8,681 bases of DNA from an uncultured Clostridia bacterium. GTDB lineage: Bacteria; Bacillota; Clostridia; TANB77; CAG-508. The notes beneath the pieces were generated by a model, which was not told the DNA's origin, searched no databases, and was given only the letters and a program-made list of their open reading frames with translations. The position numbers and the translations under genes were made by a program. Positions 1-6,791 of the stretch are shown here, piece after piece. Where the stretch lies: contig CANRFE010000054.1 of the NCBI GenBank assembly GCA_947629805.1, positions 1 through 8,681 on the forward strand, in the 5' to 3' direction. Each line of letters starts with the position of its first letter. Position 1 is the first letter of the stretch.

Positions 1-215
1 TAACTAATGAAAATATAAAAAAAATATATGATTTTTTAAATAAGTTTAAACCATCAAAAGTAGAAGTGTTTAGAATTCATAGATTGGGTGAAAAAAAATA
101 TAAAACATTAGGAAAAGAAATGCCAATATTTCAAGATATAGATGAAAAGCAAATAACATTGATTAAAGAAAAAATAGAAACATTAGGAATAGAAATTCAA
201 TATTGCAAAATATAG
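1..215 (+). CDS. glycyl-radical-enzyme activating protein (radical SAM), C-terminal part
   Basis: The gene enters from the left edge. Codons in phase with position 3 are open for 70 residues to a TAG at 213-215. The visible part contains VEVFRIHRLGEKKYKTLGKE followed by a helix and a short final strand. This pattern (vELLPyHrLGexKYexLG, then a ~30-residue tail ending in a G-hydrophobic strand) is the recognisable C-terminus of the pyruvate-formate-lyase activase family. These radical-SAM enzymes use a [4Fe-4S] cluster and S-adenosylmethionine to place a glycyl radical on a partner enzyme in the cytoplasm. The CxxxCxxC cluster motif and any ferredoxin insert lie outside the window, so the substrate class cannot be told. 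The partner glycyl radical enzyme is expected upstream. The next gene's ATG lies only about 30 nt downstream, suggesting one operon with the cytidylyltransferase. The family call is fairly safe; the role in this locus is unknown. Confidence 0.75.
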   Translation, partial: TNENIKKIYDFLNKFKPSKVEVFRIHRLGEKKYKTLGKEMPIFQDIDEKQITLIKEKIETLGIEIQYCKI

Positions 216-246
216 AAATATTAAAATGAAAAGAAAGGAAGAAAAG

Positions 247-957
247 ATGAATATAGCAATTATATTAGCAGGTGGTTCTGGAAAAAGAATGGGACAAAAT
301 ATTCCAAAGCAATTTTTGAACATAGAGGATAAACCAATTATTATATATACTATGGAAGTATTTCAAAAACATCCAAATATTGATGGGATTGTTGTAGTAT
401 GTTTAGAAGGTTGGCTTGAAATTATGAAAGCGTATGCAAAACAGTTTAATATTACAAAATTAATTGACGTAGTAGTGGGAGGAGAAAACGGACAAGAATC
501 TATAAAAAATGGATTAATGAGAGTAAAAAAAGATTATAGTAAAGATGATATTGTTTTAATTCATGATGGGAATAGACCAATGGTTTCAGAGGAAGTTATC
601 TCAGACAATATTGCTAAATGCAAAGTTTATGGAAATGCAATTACTGCTATACCATGTGTAGAAGCAATATTACAAACAGAAGATCAAATTTCTTCAACGT
701 ACCAATATAATAGAGAAAATTTAAAAAGAACACAGACACCACAAGCATTTAAGTTAGGAGATTTGTTATCTGCTCATAAGGAAGCAATTGAAAAGGGAAT
801 TACTAATTCAGTGGCAAGTTGTACACTTTATATTGAATTGGGAAGAAAAGTTTTCTTTTCTATAGGTTCAGAAAAAAACATAAAACTTACAACACCAGAT
901 GATATTGAAATTTTTAAAGCTTTATTAAAAACGAAAAAAGTAGGTTGGATGAAATAA
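247..957 (+). CDS. IspD/TarI-family cytidylyltransferase
   Basis: Predicted to transfer CMP from CTP to a polyol or sugar phosphate, giving a CDP-linked precursor in the cytoplasm. With start 247 the protein is 236 aa, normal for the family. An in-frame ATG lies at 226, but AAGGAA at 235-240 sits 6 nt before the ATG at 247, and LAGG then falls at the usual N-terminal place. Visible motifs: LAGGSGKRMG (7-16, CTP loop with Lys13), PKQF (20-23), GGENGQESIKNGL (78-90), HDGNRPMV (106-113), RTQTPQAF (161-168) and NIKLTTPDD (211-219). Several positions differ from true IspD: HDGNRP for HDAARP, GGENGQ for GGxTRQ, and TNSVASC where IspD has TDDAS. That argues against the isoprenoid enzyme acting on methylerythritol phosphate. 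It fits the divergent IspD-like enzymes found in polysaccharide loci, such as ribitol-, glycerol- or other polyol-phosphate cytidylyltransferases. The ORF ends 2 nt before the next ATG, suggesting coupled translation. The substrate is not known. Confidence 0.88.
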   Translation: MNIAIILAGGSGKRMGQNIPKQFLNIEDKPIIIYTMEVFQKHPNIDGIVVVCLEGWLEIMKAYAKQFNITKLIDVVVGGENGQESIKNGLMRVKKDYSKDDIVLIHDGNRPMVSEEVISDNIAKCKVYGNAITAIPCVEAILQTEDQISSTYQYNRENLKRTQTPQAFKLGDLLSAHKEAIEKGITNSVASCTLYIELGRKVFFSIGSEKNIKLTTPDDIEIFKALLKTKKVGWMK

Positions 958-959
958 GA

Positions 960-1982
960 ATGAATATAGAATTATATAATGAAAATATAAAAAAGGTATT
1001 AGAAAAAAACAAATTAGAAGAATTAAGAAATAAAACAATATTAGTTACAGGAGCCAGTGGTTTAATTGGATCTGCTATTATCGATGTTTTAAACTATTTG
1101 AATGTAAAAGAAAATTATAATATAAAAATGATTGCACTTATTAGAAATGCCAAAAATGTACCAAACAGGATAAAAGAATATCAGAATGTAATGATATGGA
1201 AACAAGATATTGTTGAGGAAATACAGTATGAAGAAAAAGTAGACTATATTATTCATGCAGCTAGTAATGCACATCCACAAGCATTTTCAACAGATCCAGT
1301 AGGAACTATGCTAGGAAATTTTATAGGGATGAATAATATTATGAAATTTGCTGTGAAGTATAATTGTAAAAGAGTCGAATATATTTCTACAGGGGAAGTG
1401 TATGGACAAGCAATAGATAATACAAAAACATATAATGAAGAATATAGTGGTAAAATAGAACCAATGGACGTAAGAAGTTGCTATCCTTTAAGTAAATTAG
1501 CTTCAGAAACATTGTGTATTTCTTATAGTAAGCAGTATGAAATAGAAACAGTAATAGCAAGACCATGCCATGTATATGGACCAACACAAACAGACAAAGA
1601 CAGCAGAGCATCTGCACAATTTATAAGAAATGTTTTGAATGAGGAAGACATTGTTATGACAAGTAAAGGTTCACAAATACGTTCTTATTGTTATGTATTG
1701 GATTGTGTAACGGCAATATTAACCATTTTACTAAAAGGCGAGAGTAGTAATGCTTATAATATTTCTAATAAGAATTCTATTGTTAGTATTAAAGAAATGG
1801 CAGAAATAATAGCACAAAAATCAAATAAAAAAGTAATTTATCAAATACCAGAAAATGTGAAAACTTATATAACAAGAGCAGTTTTAGATAGTACTAAATT
1901 GGAAAAGTTGGGTTGGGTACCTTGCTATATGTTTGAAGATGGAATAGAACAAACTTTGAAAATATTGGAAAGTAATTTTTGA
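960..1982 (+). CDS. extended SDR: NAD-dependent epimerase/dehydratase family
   Basis: A 340-aa nucleotide-sugar-type short-chain dehydrogenase/reductase, of usual length for UDP-glucuronate decarboxylase, dTDP-glucose 4,6-dehydratase and GalE relatives. TGASGLIG (30-37) is the Rossmann NAD(P) loop. HAASNAHP (99-106) follows beta-4. STGEVYG (143-149) carries the catalytic Thr/Glu pair typical of dehydratases and decarboxylases. Y175-x3-K179 (YPLSK) is the active-site pair. RPCHVYGP (201-208) and RSYCYVLDCV (241-250) are substrate-side motifs of the extended class. The reading frame can open at a TTG (945) inside the previous gene, but the ATG at 960 is preferred; GGATG at 947-951 could serve as a weak ribosome site. 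The start lies 2 nt after the cytidylyltransferase stop, so the pair is probably co-translated and acts on one pathway. The extended fold differs from the classical-type SDR partner of ribitol-phosphate cytidylyltransferases such as Bcs1. Whether it acts before or after CDP activation is unknown. Confidence 0.88.
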   Translation: MNIELYNENIKKVLEKNKLEELRNKTILVTGASGLIGSAIIDVLNYLNVKENYNIKMIALIRNAKNVPNRIKEYQNVMIWKQDIVEEIQYEEKVDYIIHAASNAHPQAFSTDPVGTMLGNFIGMNNIMKFAVKYNCKRVEYISTGEVYGQAIDNTKTYNEEYSGKIEPMDVRSCYPLSKLASETLCISYSKQYEIETVIARPCHVYGPTQTDKDSRASAQFIRNVLNEEDIVMTSKGSQIRSYCYVLDCVTAILTILLKGESSNAYNISNKNSIVSIKEMAEIIAQKSNKKVIYQIPENVKTYITRAVLDSTKLEKLGWVPCYMFEDGIEQTLKILESNF

Positions 1983-2001
1983 AATATGAATAAATTATAT
2001 T

Positions 2002-2055
2002 AAAATCTTCTTTAGGATAAAAGGAAAATAAAATTTATCCTAAAGAAGATTTTTT
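2002..2055 (+). terminator. intrinsic terminator after the SDR gene
   Basis: A perfect 20-bp inverted repeat (left arm 2002-2021, right arm 2034-2053) with a 12-nt loop, 19 nt after the SDR stop. The core is TCTTCTTTAGGATA, and a run of six T follows at 2050-2055. The upstream flank is A-rich, so the hairpin could also stop transcription on the other strand. It separates the cytidylyltransferase operon from the FkbH operon. Confidence 0.85.
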
Positions 2056-2134
2056 CAATAAAAATGAGACATAACTATATAAAAATTATGTATACAATAA
2101 ATCAATATTTGTTGCTGATATTTGCAAACAAAAC

Positions 2135-2163
2135 TTGACAATTTAACATAAATGAAGTATAGT
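2135..2163 (+). promoter_or_regulatory. sigma-A promoter for the FkbH-ACP-MBOAT-SGNH operon
   Basis: TTGACA (2135-2140) is a perfect -35 box. It is followed after exactly 17 nt by TATAGT (2158-2163), a five-of-six match to the -10 consensus. Transcription should start near 2170, leaving a leader of about 50 nt before the FkbH ATG. AGAGG at 2210-2214 is the ribosome site, 7 nt before the ATG at 2222. A terminator lies just upstream, so this operon is probably expressed independently of region 1. Confidence 0.75.
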
Positions 2164-2221
2164 AATTATTGTCTAATAAAAAGAGAAATATAGTAAAAAT
2201 GTAAATTTTAGAGGATAAAAA

Positions 2222-3949
2222 ATGAAAGAATTGGAATATCCATTTGATGTAAATTATATTATAAAAAATAAAAGAAAAATAAGAAAAGAATTATTATTAA
2301 AACCAGGTTTATTAGAAAAAAGGATAGCAATTTTAGGAGGTTCTACAACAAGTGAAATAAAAAATATGCTAGAACTATTTTTATTAAATTATGGAATAAA
2401 ACCTACTTTTTATGAATCAGAATATAATAAATTTTATGAAGATGCAATATTTGGAAACGAAGAATTAGACCAATTTTCTCCAGATATTCTATATATTCAT
2501 ACAACAAATCGAAATATTATACAGTACCCCACTATGTATGACGATGAAAAAACAGTGGAAGAAAAACTGAATTTTGAATATGAAAAGTTTAAGAAAATAT
2601 GGGACAAGTTATTTTCTAAATTTAATGCAACGATTATTCAAAATAATTTTGAATATCCCTATTATCGTTTATTAGGAAATAAAGATGCAGTAGATATTCA
2701 TGGAAAAACCAATTTTGTTACAAGATTAAATCAAAAATTTTATAATTATGCCAATAGTACAAAAAATTTCTTTATTAATGATATTAATTATATATCTTCT
2801 AGTTATGGCTTAGATAAATGGGCAAATCAATTTTATTGGCATATGTATAAATATGCCATGGAAGTACCAGCTATTCCTTATTTGTCTTTTAATTTAGCCA
2901 ACATTATAAAATCTATTTATGGAAAAAATAAAAAGGCGTTTGTATTAGATTTAGATAATACTTTATGGGGTGGAATTGTTGGCGATGATGGTGTAGAAAA
3001 TTTGAACATTGGTCCAGAAGTACCAAGTGGACAAGTTTATACAGAATTTCAGAATTATTTAAAAGAGTATAAAAGCTTAGGAGTTATCTTAAATATTAAT
3101 TCCAAAAATGAGTACGAAAATGCAATAGCAGGCTTAAACCATCCAGCAGGAACATTAAAGCCAGAAGATTTTATTATTATAAAAGCCAACTGGAATCCAA
3201 AAAATTTAAATATAAAAGATATTGCAGAAGAATTAAATTTGGGAGCAGATAGTTTTGTATTTGTAGATGATAATCCAGCAGAAAGACAAATATGTAGAGA
3301 TTATGTAGAAGGGCTTTCCACACCTGAAATAGATGTGCCAGAAAATTATATTAAAATTATAGATCATAATGGATATTTTGAGGTAACAAATTTTTCAAAG
3401 GAAGACTTAAAGAAAAGCGAAATGTATAAAGATAATGCAAAAAGAAGTCAAATGATGGCAACTTTTGATAATTATGAAGATTATTTACATTCTTTAAAAA
3501 TGAAGGCAGAAATTGCCTCTTTTAAGCCAATTTATTTAGAAAGAATTTCACAACTAACCAATAAAAGTAATCAATTTAATTTAACAACCAAAAGATATTC
3601 CTTAGCAGATATAGAAGAAGTAAATAAAGATGAAAATTATATAAAATTATATGGTAAATTAGAAGATATTTTTGGTGATAATGGAGTTATTAGTGTTGTT
3701 ATTGGTAACATTAAAAAGAAAGAGGAATTACATATTGATTTATGGATAATGAGTTGTAGAGTATTAAAAAGAAATATGGAATTTGCTATGATGGACCAAT
3801 TAGTAAAAAAGGCAAAAGAAAGAAATATAAAAACAATTTATGGATATTATTATCCAACTTTGAAGAATAAAATGGTAAGTAATTTTTATGATTTACAAGG
3901 ATTTACAGAAATTTCTTGTGATGAACAAGGAAATAAAACTTATAAATGA
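2222..3949 (+). CDS. FkbH-type HAD-IIIC protein, predicted D-glyceryl-ACP synthase
   Basis: Family knowledge: FkbH-type enzymes take the glyceryl group of D-1,3-bisphosphoglycerate, remove phosphate and load it on the phosphopantetheine thiol of an ACP (tetronate and methoxymalonyl pathways). This is the long, three-part form of 575 aa. Residues ~35-225 are an N-terminal SGNH-like domain starting IAILGGSTTS (35-44). Residues ~238-370 are the HAD domain: motif I DLDNTLWGG (243-251, Asp243/Asp245), motif II NINSKN (291-296, Ser294), and motif IV FVDDNPAER (347-355). Residues ~420-575 are a GNAT-like domain with the family signatures QLTNKSNQFNLTTKRYS (444-460), FGDNGV (484-489) and WIMSCRVLKRNMEF (508-521). 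All catalytic aspartates are present. Motif II reads NSKN where many FkbH proteins have CSKN. It is the first gene after the promoter, and its stop overlaps the ACP start by 4 nt (ATGA), which points to that ACP as its partner. The glyceryl substrate is inferred from the family. Confidence 0.92.
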   Translation: MKELEYPFDVNYIIKNKRKIRKELLLKPGLLEKRIAILGGSTTSEIKNMLELFLLNYGIKPTFYESEYNKFYEDAIFGNEELDQFSPDILYIHTTNRNIIQYPTMYDDEKTVEEKLNFEYEKFKKIWDKLFSKFNATIIQNNFEYPYYRLLGNKDAVDIHGKTNFVTRLNQKFYNYANSTKNFFINDINYISSSYGLDKWANQFYWHMYKYAMEVPAIPYLSFNLANIIKSIYGKNKKAFVLDLDNTLWGGIVGDDGVENLNIGPEVPSGQVYTEFQNYLKEYKSLGVILNINSKNEYENAIAGLNHPAGTLKPEDFIIIKANWNPKNLNIKDIAEELNLGADSFVFVDDNPAERQICRDYVEGLSTPEIDVPENYIKIIDHNGYFEVTNFSKEDLKKSEMYKDNAKRSQMMATFDNYEDYLHSLKMKAEIASFKPIYLERISQLTNKSNQFNLTTKRYSLADIEEVNKDENYIKLYGKLEDIFGDNGVISVVIGNIKKKEELHIDLWIMSCRVLKRNMEFAMMDQLVKKAKERNIKTIYGYYYPTLKNKMVSNFYDLQGFTEISCDEQGNKTYK

Positions 3950-4194
3950 AAAGAGAAGAAGTATTTGAAAGATTAAATAATGTATTTAGAGATATATTTG
4001 ATGATGAAACTATTGTAGTAAAAGAGGAAACTACATCAAAGGATATTGAAGATTGGGATAGTCTAGAACATATTAATTTAGTAGTAGCAATAGAACAGGA
4101 ATTTGGCATTAAATTTAATATGAATGAAGTAACAAGCATGAAAAATGTTGGAGAAATGGTTGATATTATTTTAACTAGGGTAGAGGAAAAATAA
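3946..4194 (+). CDS. stand-alone acyl carrier protein
   Basis: An 82-aa acidic four-helix carrier protein. DWDSLEHINLVVAIEQEFGI (36-55) is the canonical segment, and Ser39 in DSL is the site for the 4'-phosphopantetheine arm. The C-terminal helix (VGEMVDIILTRVEE) is as expected. It is probably loaded with D-glycerate by the preceding FkbH protein and then presents the acyl thioester to the cytoplasmic face of the MBOAT, as DltC does with D-alanine. The ATG overlaps the FkbH stop (ATGA, 3946-3949) and the TAA is one base before the MBOAT ATG, so the three genes are tightly coupled. No ketosynthase or fatty-acid genes are nearby, so a housekeeping fatty-acid ACP is less likely. The holo-ACP synthase is not in the window. 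Confidence 0.94.
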   Translation: MKREEVFERLNNVFRDIFDDETIVVKEETTSKDIEDWDSLEHINLVVAIEQEFGIKFNMNEVTSMKNVGEMVDIILTRVEEK

Positions 4195-4195
4195 T

Positions 4196-5317
4196 ATGAA
4201 TTTAACATCATTATTTTTTTTATGTTATGTATTTATAACATTATGTATTTACTTTATAACGCCTAAAAAATTTCAATGGGTAATTTTACTAATTTCAAGT
4301 GTTATCTTTTTATTCTATGATAATTTGCATGTTAGTACAATTTTGCAAGCATTAGTAGTACTTCTTCCAAGTTATCTATTAGGAAAAAAAATAGAAGGGA
4401 ATAGTAATACAAAGCAAGGCAAAAAACTTTTAATTTTAGGTATTGTTCTTATTTTAGCACAGTTAATTTATTTAAAATATACGAATTTATTTATAGCAAC
4501 AGCAAATCATATTAATAATTTACTACATATACATCATCAATTTGCTTTTGTACAAAGAAATTCATTAGTAGGTATTAGTTATTATTCTTTAATTATGATA
4601 GGGTATTTGGTAGATATTTATCGTGGAACTTGTAAAGCAGAAAAGAATATTTTTAAATGTGCTTTATTTATGTCTTATTTTCCTATTTTAACTTCTGGAC
4701 CATTTATTCGTTATGATAGCGTAGGAAAACAACTATATGAAGGACACAAACTTCATTATGATACTTTATGTAGAGGACTTATTCGAATTTTATGGGGAGT
4801 ATTTAAGATACTGGTAATTTCTCAAAGATTAGGAATGTTTGTAGATGCAATTTATGGAAATCTAGAATTATATACATTTGTATTTATAATAGCTGCTGCT
4901 ATGGCATTTGTAATGCAATTGTATACGAATTTTTCAGGTTCTATTGATGTTATTATGGGAATCTCTGAAATAATTGGAATAAAATTGCCAGAGAACTTTA
5001 GTTTACCATTTTTCTCAAGAACGGTTACAGAATTATGGAGAAATTGGCATATTACATTAGGAGCATGGCTTAGAGATTATATTTTTTATCCATTACTAAA
5101 ATCTGATATAATGCAAAAATTGGCTAAAAAATGTAAAGAAAAATTTGGAAAAAAAGCAGCAAAAAAAATACCGATGTACCTTTCTATGCTAGTAATGTGG
5201 TTTATTATTGGTGCATGGCATGGAGGAGCTTATACCTTTATCATAGGTTCGGGTTTATTACAATTTTTCTATATGTTTTTAGAAGATATCTTACGGGCCA
5301 GTTTCAAAAAAGATTAA
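4196..5317 (+). CDS. MBOAT acyltransferase, N-terminal and catalytic part (373 codons)
   Basis: Polytopic membrane protein that should accept the acyl group from the ACP on the cytoplasmic side and move it outward. Hydrophobic segments lie at about 4-22, 27-41, 46-63, 77-100 and 124-142, with more through 225-260 and 328-362. Family blocks in order: SYYSLIMIGYLVDIYRG (128-144), YFPILTSGPFIRYD (161-174), YTNFSGSIDVIMG (243-255), ELWRNWHITLGAWLRDY (279-295, His285) and GAWHGGAYTFIIGSGL (339-354). His342 in WHG is the conserved MBOAT active-site histidine. The catalytic core is therefore complete in this fragment. What it lacks is the last ~140 residues, including the final membrane helices and the C-terminal FxYxxF motif. 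The ATG follows the ACP stop by one base, with AGAGGA at 4182-4187 as ribosome site 8 nt before it. The product as encoded ends FKKD and is probably not functional alone. Confidence 0.9.
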   Translation: MNLTSLFFLCYVFITLCIYFITPKKFQWVILLISSVIFLFYDNLHVSTILQALVVLLPSYLLGKKIEGNSNTKQGKKLLILGIVLILAQLIYLKYTNLFIATANHINNLLHIHHQFAFVQRNSLVGISYYSLIMIGYLVDIYRGTCKAEKNIFKCALFMSYFPILTSGPFIRYDSVGKQLYEGHKLHYDTLCRGLIRILWGVFKILVISQRLGMFVDAIYGNLELYTFVFIIAAAMAFVMQLYTNFSGSIDVIMGISEIIGIKLPENFSLPFFSRTVTELWRNWHITLGAWLRDYIFYPLLKSDIMQKLAKKCKEKFGKKAAKKIPMYLSMLVMWFIIGAWHGGAYTFIIGSGLLQFFYMFLEDILRASFKKD

Positions 5318-5366
5318 CAAGAAATTAGGAATTAATACAGAAGTATTTAGTTATAAGTTATATCAA

Positions 5367-5738
5367 GTGATAAGAACTTATTTATTATTTTCTTTTGCCA
5401 TGATATTTTTTAGAGCAAGCAGTGTATCAAATGCAATTGCAATTATAAAAAATATGTTTACACTAAATTTGCAATCATTCCTAAATAAAGAACTATTACT
5501 CAATATGATAAATAATATAGGATTAGATTTTTATGATTTAGCAGTATTATTGATTTCTCTAATAATTTTGTTTATAATGCAATTTTTAGCAAGAAGAAGA
5601 GATGTAAGAGAAAAATTATTAGAACAGAACATCGTATTCCGATGGGGAGTTTTGTATATTCTTATATTCTCTATCATTATATTTGGATGTTATGGTGCAG
5701 GATATGACGCTACGGCATTTATTTATAGACAATTTTAG
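5367..5738 (+). CDS. MBOAT acyltransferase, C-terminal fragment ending in FIYRQF
   Basis: These 123 residues from GTG 5367 are the C-terminal membrane part of the same MBOAT. In-frame coding similarity continues upstream to about 5307, so the GTG is only the first formal start; no Shine-Dalgarno precedes it. Features: a hydrophobic segment containing LLFSFAMIFFRAS, which is typical of AlgI/DltB relatives just after the WHG core, two further membrane helices (about 57-72 and 92-108), a basic loop LARRRDVREK between them, and the terminal FIYRQF (codons 5718-5735). FIYRQF fits the FxYxxF motif of DltX, whose tyrosine carries the acyl group between DltB and DltD. Here the motif is part of the MBOAT chain instead of a separate peptide. 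The TAG stop (5736-5738) overlaps the AGGAGG of the next gene. As the sequence stands this piece may be poorly translated. Confidence 0.7.
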   Translation: MIRTYLLFSFAMIFFRASSVSNAIAIIKNMFTLNLQSFLNKELLLNMINNIGLDFYDLAVLLISLIILFIMQFLARRRDVREKLLEQNIVFRWGVLYILIFSIIIFGCYGAGYDATAFIYRQF

Positions 5739-5752
5739 GAGGAATGAGAAAA

Positions 5753-6787
5753 ATGAAAAGGATAATAAAATTAATTGTATTTTTATTAATTTTTTGCCTT
5801 TTATTTTCTATTACATATCGCATACTTTGGTTAGATTCAAATTCTGTATATTATTTTTTTAAAGAACCAAAAAATTCTTTTGATATAGTATATATAGGAG
5901 CTAGTAATGCTTTTTACCATTTTAATACAACACTATCCTATGAATTATATGGTTATACAACAGGTTTACTATCTGCAATAGGTCAACCGTTTGTATTAGT
6001 AAAGTATCTTCTACAAGAATCAGCAAAATATCAAAAACCTTCTTTATATGTTATTGATATGGCTAAAGCGGCTGACGATTTTTATGATATGAATTATGGA
6101 GAAGTTAGGCAAACAATAGATTATATGAAATTTTCTAGTAATAGAATAAAGGCAATTAATGATATATTAAGTTATAAAAAAGATGCCAATCAGCAAGAGT
6201 ATAATAATTGGTATTTTAGTTTTTTATTATATCATAATAAATGGAAAGATATTAGTAAATATAATATTATTGGAAATACAACCTTATATAAAGGATATGT
6301 TTTTTCAGATTTTTATTCTCAAGTAGAATCTTTTGATACCTATTATTGGTCAAATGAGGTTATGCCATTACAAGAAGAAAATAAACAAGTATTAGAAGAA
6401 TTAATAGATTATATAAAAACGAATCATTTGAATGTGTTATTTGTGGTCCCTAGAAGATGTTATGAGGAAGATGCAAATGCAAGATTAAATGATGCTATTC
6501 GAATTTTGCAAGAAAACAAGTTAGATGTTGTTAATTTTAACACTTTAGAAGATTTTAATGTAAATTATTCGACAGAATTAGTGAATGCTGCGCACTTAAA
6601 TGTATATGGAGCAACAAAATATACTCTATATTTTTCAAAATATTTAAAAGAAAATTATGAATTACAAGATCATAGAGGGGATGAAAATTATATTTCATGG
6701 ATGGAAGAATATGAGAGATTTAAAAAAGATTATAATAAAGTAACAGGAAAAAGTTTTGATGAATTATTGTTAGAATATAATAGGTAA
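5753..6787 (+). CDS. membrane-anchored SGNH/DltD-like acyl-transfer protein
   Basis: A 344-aa protein with one N-terminal membrane helix (residues ~4-20, after the basic start MKRIIK) and a long extracellular domain, the topology of DltD and AlgX/AlgJ-type partners of MBOAT proteins. IVYIGASNAF (45-54) is the SGNH block I with nucleophile Ser51. NAAHLNVYGATKYT (278-291) is the block V region with catalytic His281. The acidic residue usually three places before that histidine is Asn278 here, which may weaken a classical triad. VLFVVPRR (228-235) resembles the strand before the last catalytic segment. An ATG at 5744 is in frame but lies one base after AGGAGG (5737-5742). The ATG at 5753 has a 10-nt spacing and is preferred. 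Inferred job: move the acyl group from the MBOAT tyrosine to a hydroxyl of a surface polymer outside the membrane. Family call is good; the acceptor is unknown. Confidence 0.82.
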   Translation: MKRIIKLIVFLLIFCLLFSITYRILWLDSNSVYYFFKEPKNSFDIVYIGASNAFYHFNTTLSYELYGYTTGLLSAIGQPFVLVKYLLQESAKYQKPSLYVIDMAKAADDFYDMNYGEVRQTIDYMKFSSNRIKAINDILSYKKDANQQEYNNWYFSFLLYHNKWKDISKYNIIGNTTLYKGYVFSDFYSQVESFDTYYWSNEVMPLQEENKQVLEELIDYIKTNHLNVLFVVPRRCYEEDANARLNDAIRILQENKLDVVNFNTLEDFNVNYSTELVNAAHLNVYGATKYTLYFSKYLKENYELQDHRGDENYISWMEEYERFKKDYNKVTGKSFDELLLEYNR

Positions 6788-6791
6788 AAGA

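Larger units (their letters stand above)
4196..5738 (+). pseudogene. MBOAT O-acyltransferase gene interrupted by a +1 frameshift
   Basis: Read as one gene this is a 513-aa AlgI/DltB-type membrane-bound O-acyltransferase, but the frame breaks near 5306-5312. The first frame runs to TAA 5315-5317. The frame one base ahead is open through this point and continues with KKINKKLGINTEVFSYKLYQ, then FAMIFFRA, the normal continuation of the family. Removing one A from the A6 run at 5306-5311 gives FKKINKKLGI and restores a single frame of 514 codons. The downstream half has no ribosome site before its first start codon (GTG 5367), so it is unlikely to be an independent gene. A -1 shift would enter the wrong frame, so classical programmed -1 slippage does not explain it. 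Candidates are a homopolymer sequencing error, a real inactivating indel, or slipped-strand on/off switching. The flanking operon genes look intact, which favours a recent change or an error. Confidence 0.8.

Noticed and set aside
247..957. Calling this gene ispD of the isoprenoid (MEP) pathway
   Set aside because: Several substrate-side motifs differ from IspD and the neighbours are surface-polymer-type genes, so only the family-level call is made.
1089..1617. Minus-strand open frames (63 and 76 codons) within the extended SDR gene
   Set aside because: They lie wholly inside a well-supported gene, encode low-complexity hydrophobic/aromatic peptides expected from the complement of A-rich coding DNA, and have no convincing ribosome site or family resemblance.
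3903..4211. Minus-strand 102-codon frame over the ACP gene
   Set aside because: It is the antisense of the ACP. The Ser/Thr/Ile-rich product shows no domain, whereas the plus strand has the DSL motif and operon spacing.
5300..5320. Programmed -1 ribosomal frameshift in the MBOAT gene
   Set aside because: The downstream half lies in the +1 (or -2) frame relative to the first, so a classical -1 slip on the A-run would enter a third frame.
2222..6787. Calling the operon dltABCD
   Set aside because: There is no AMP-forming D-alanine ligase; the loading enzyme is an FkbH-type HAD protein, and the MBOAT and SGNH proteins are only distant relatives of DltB and DltD.
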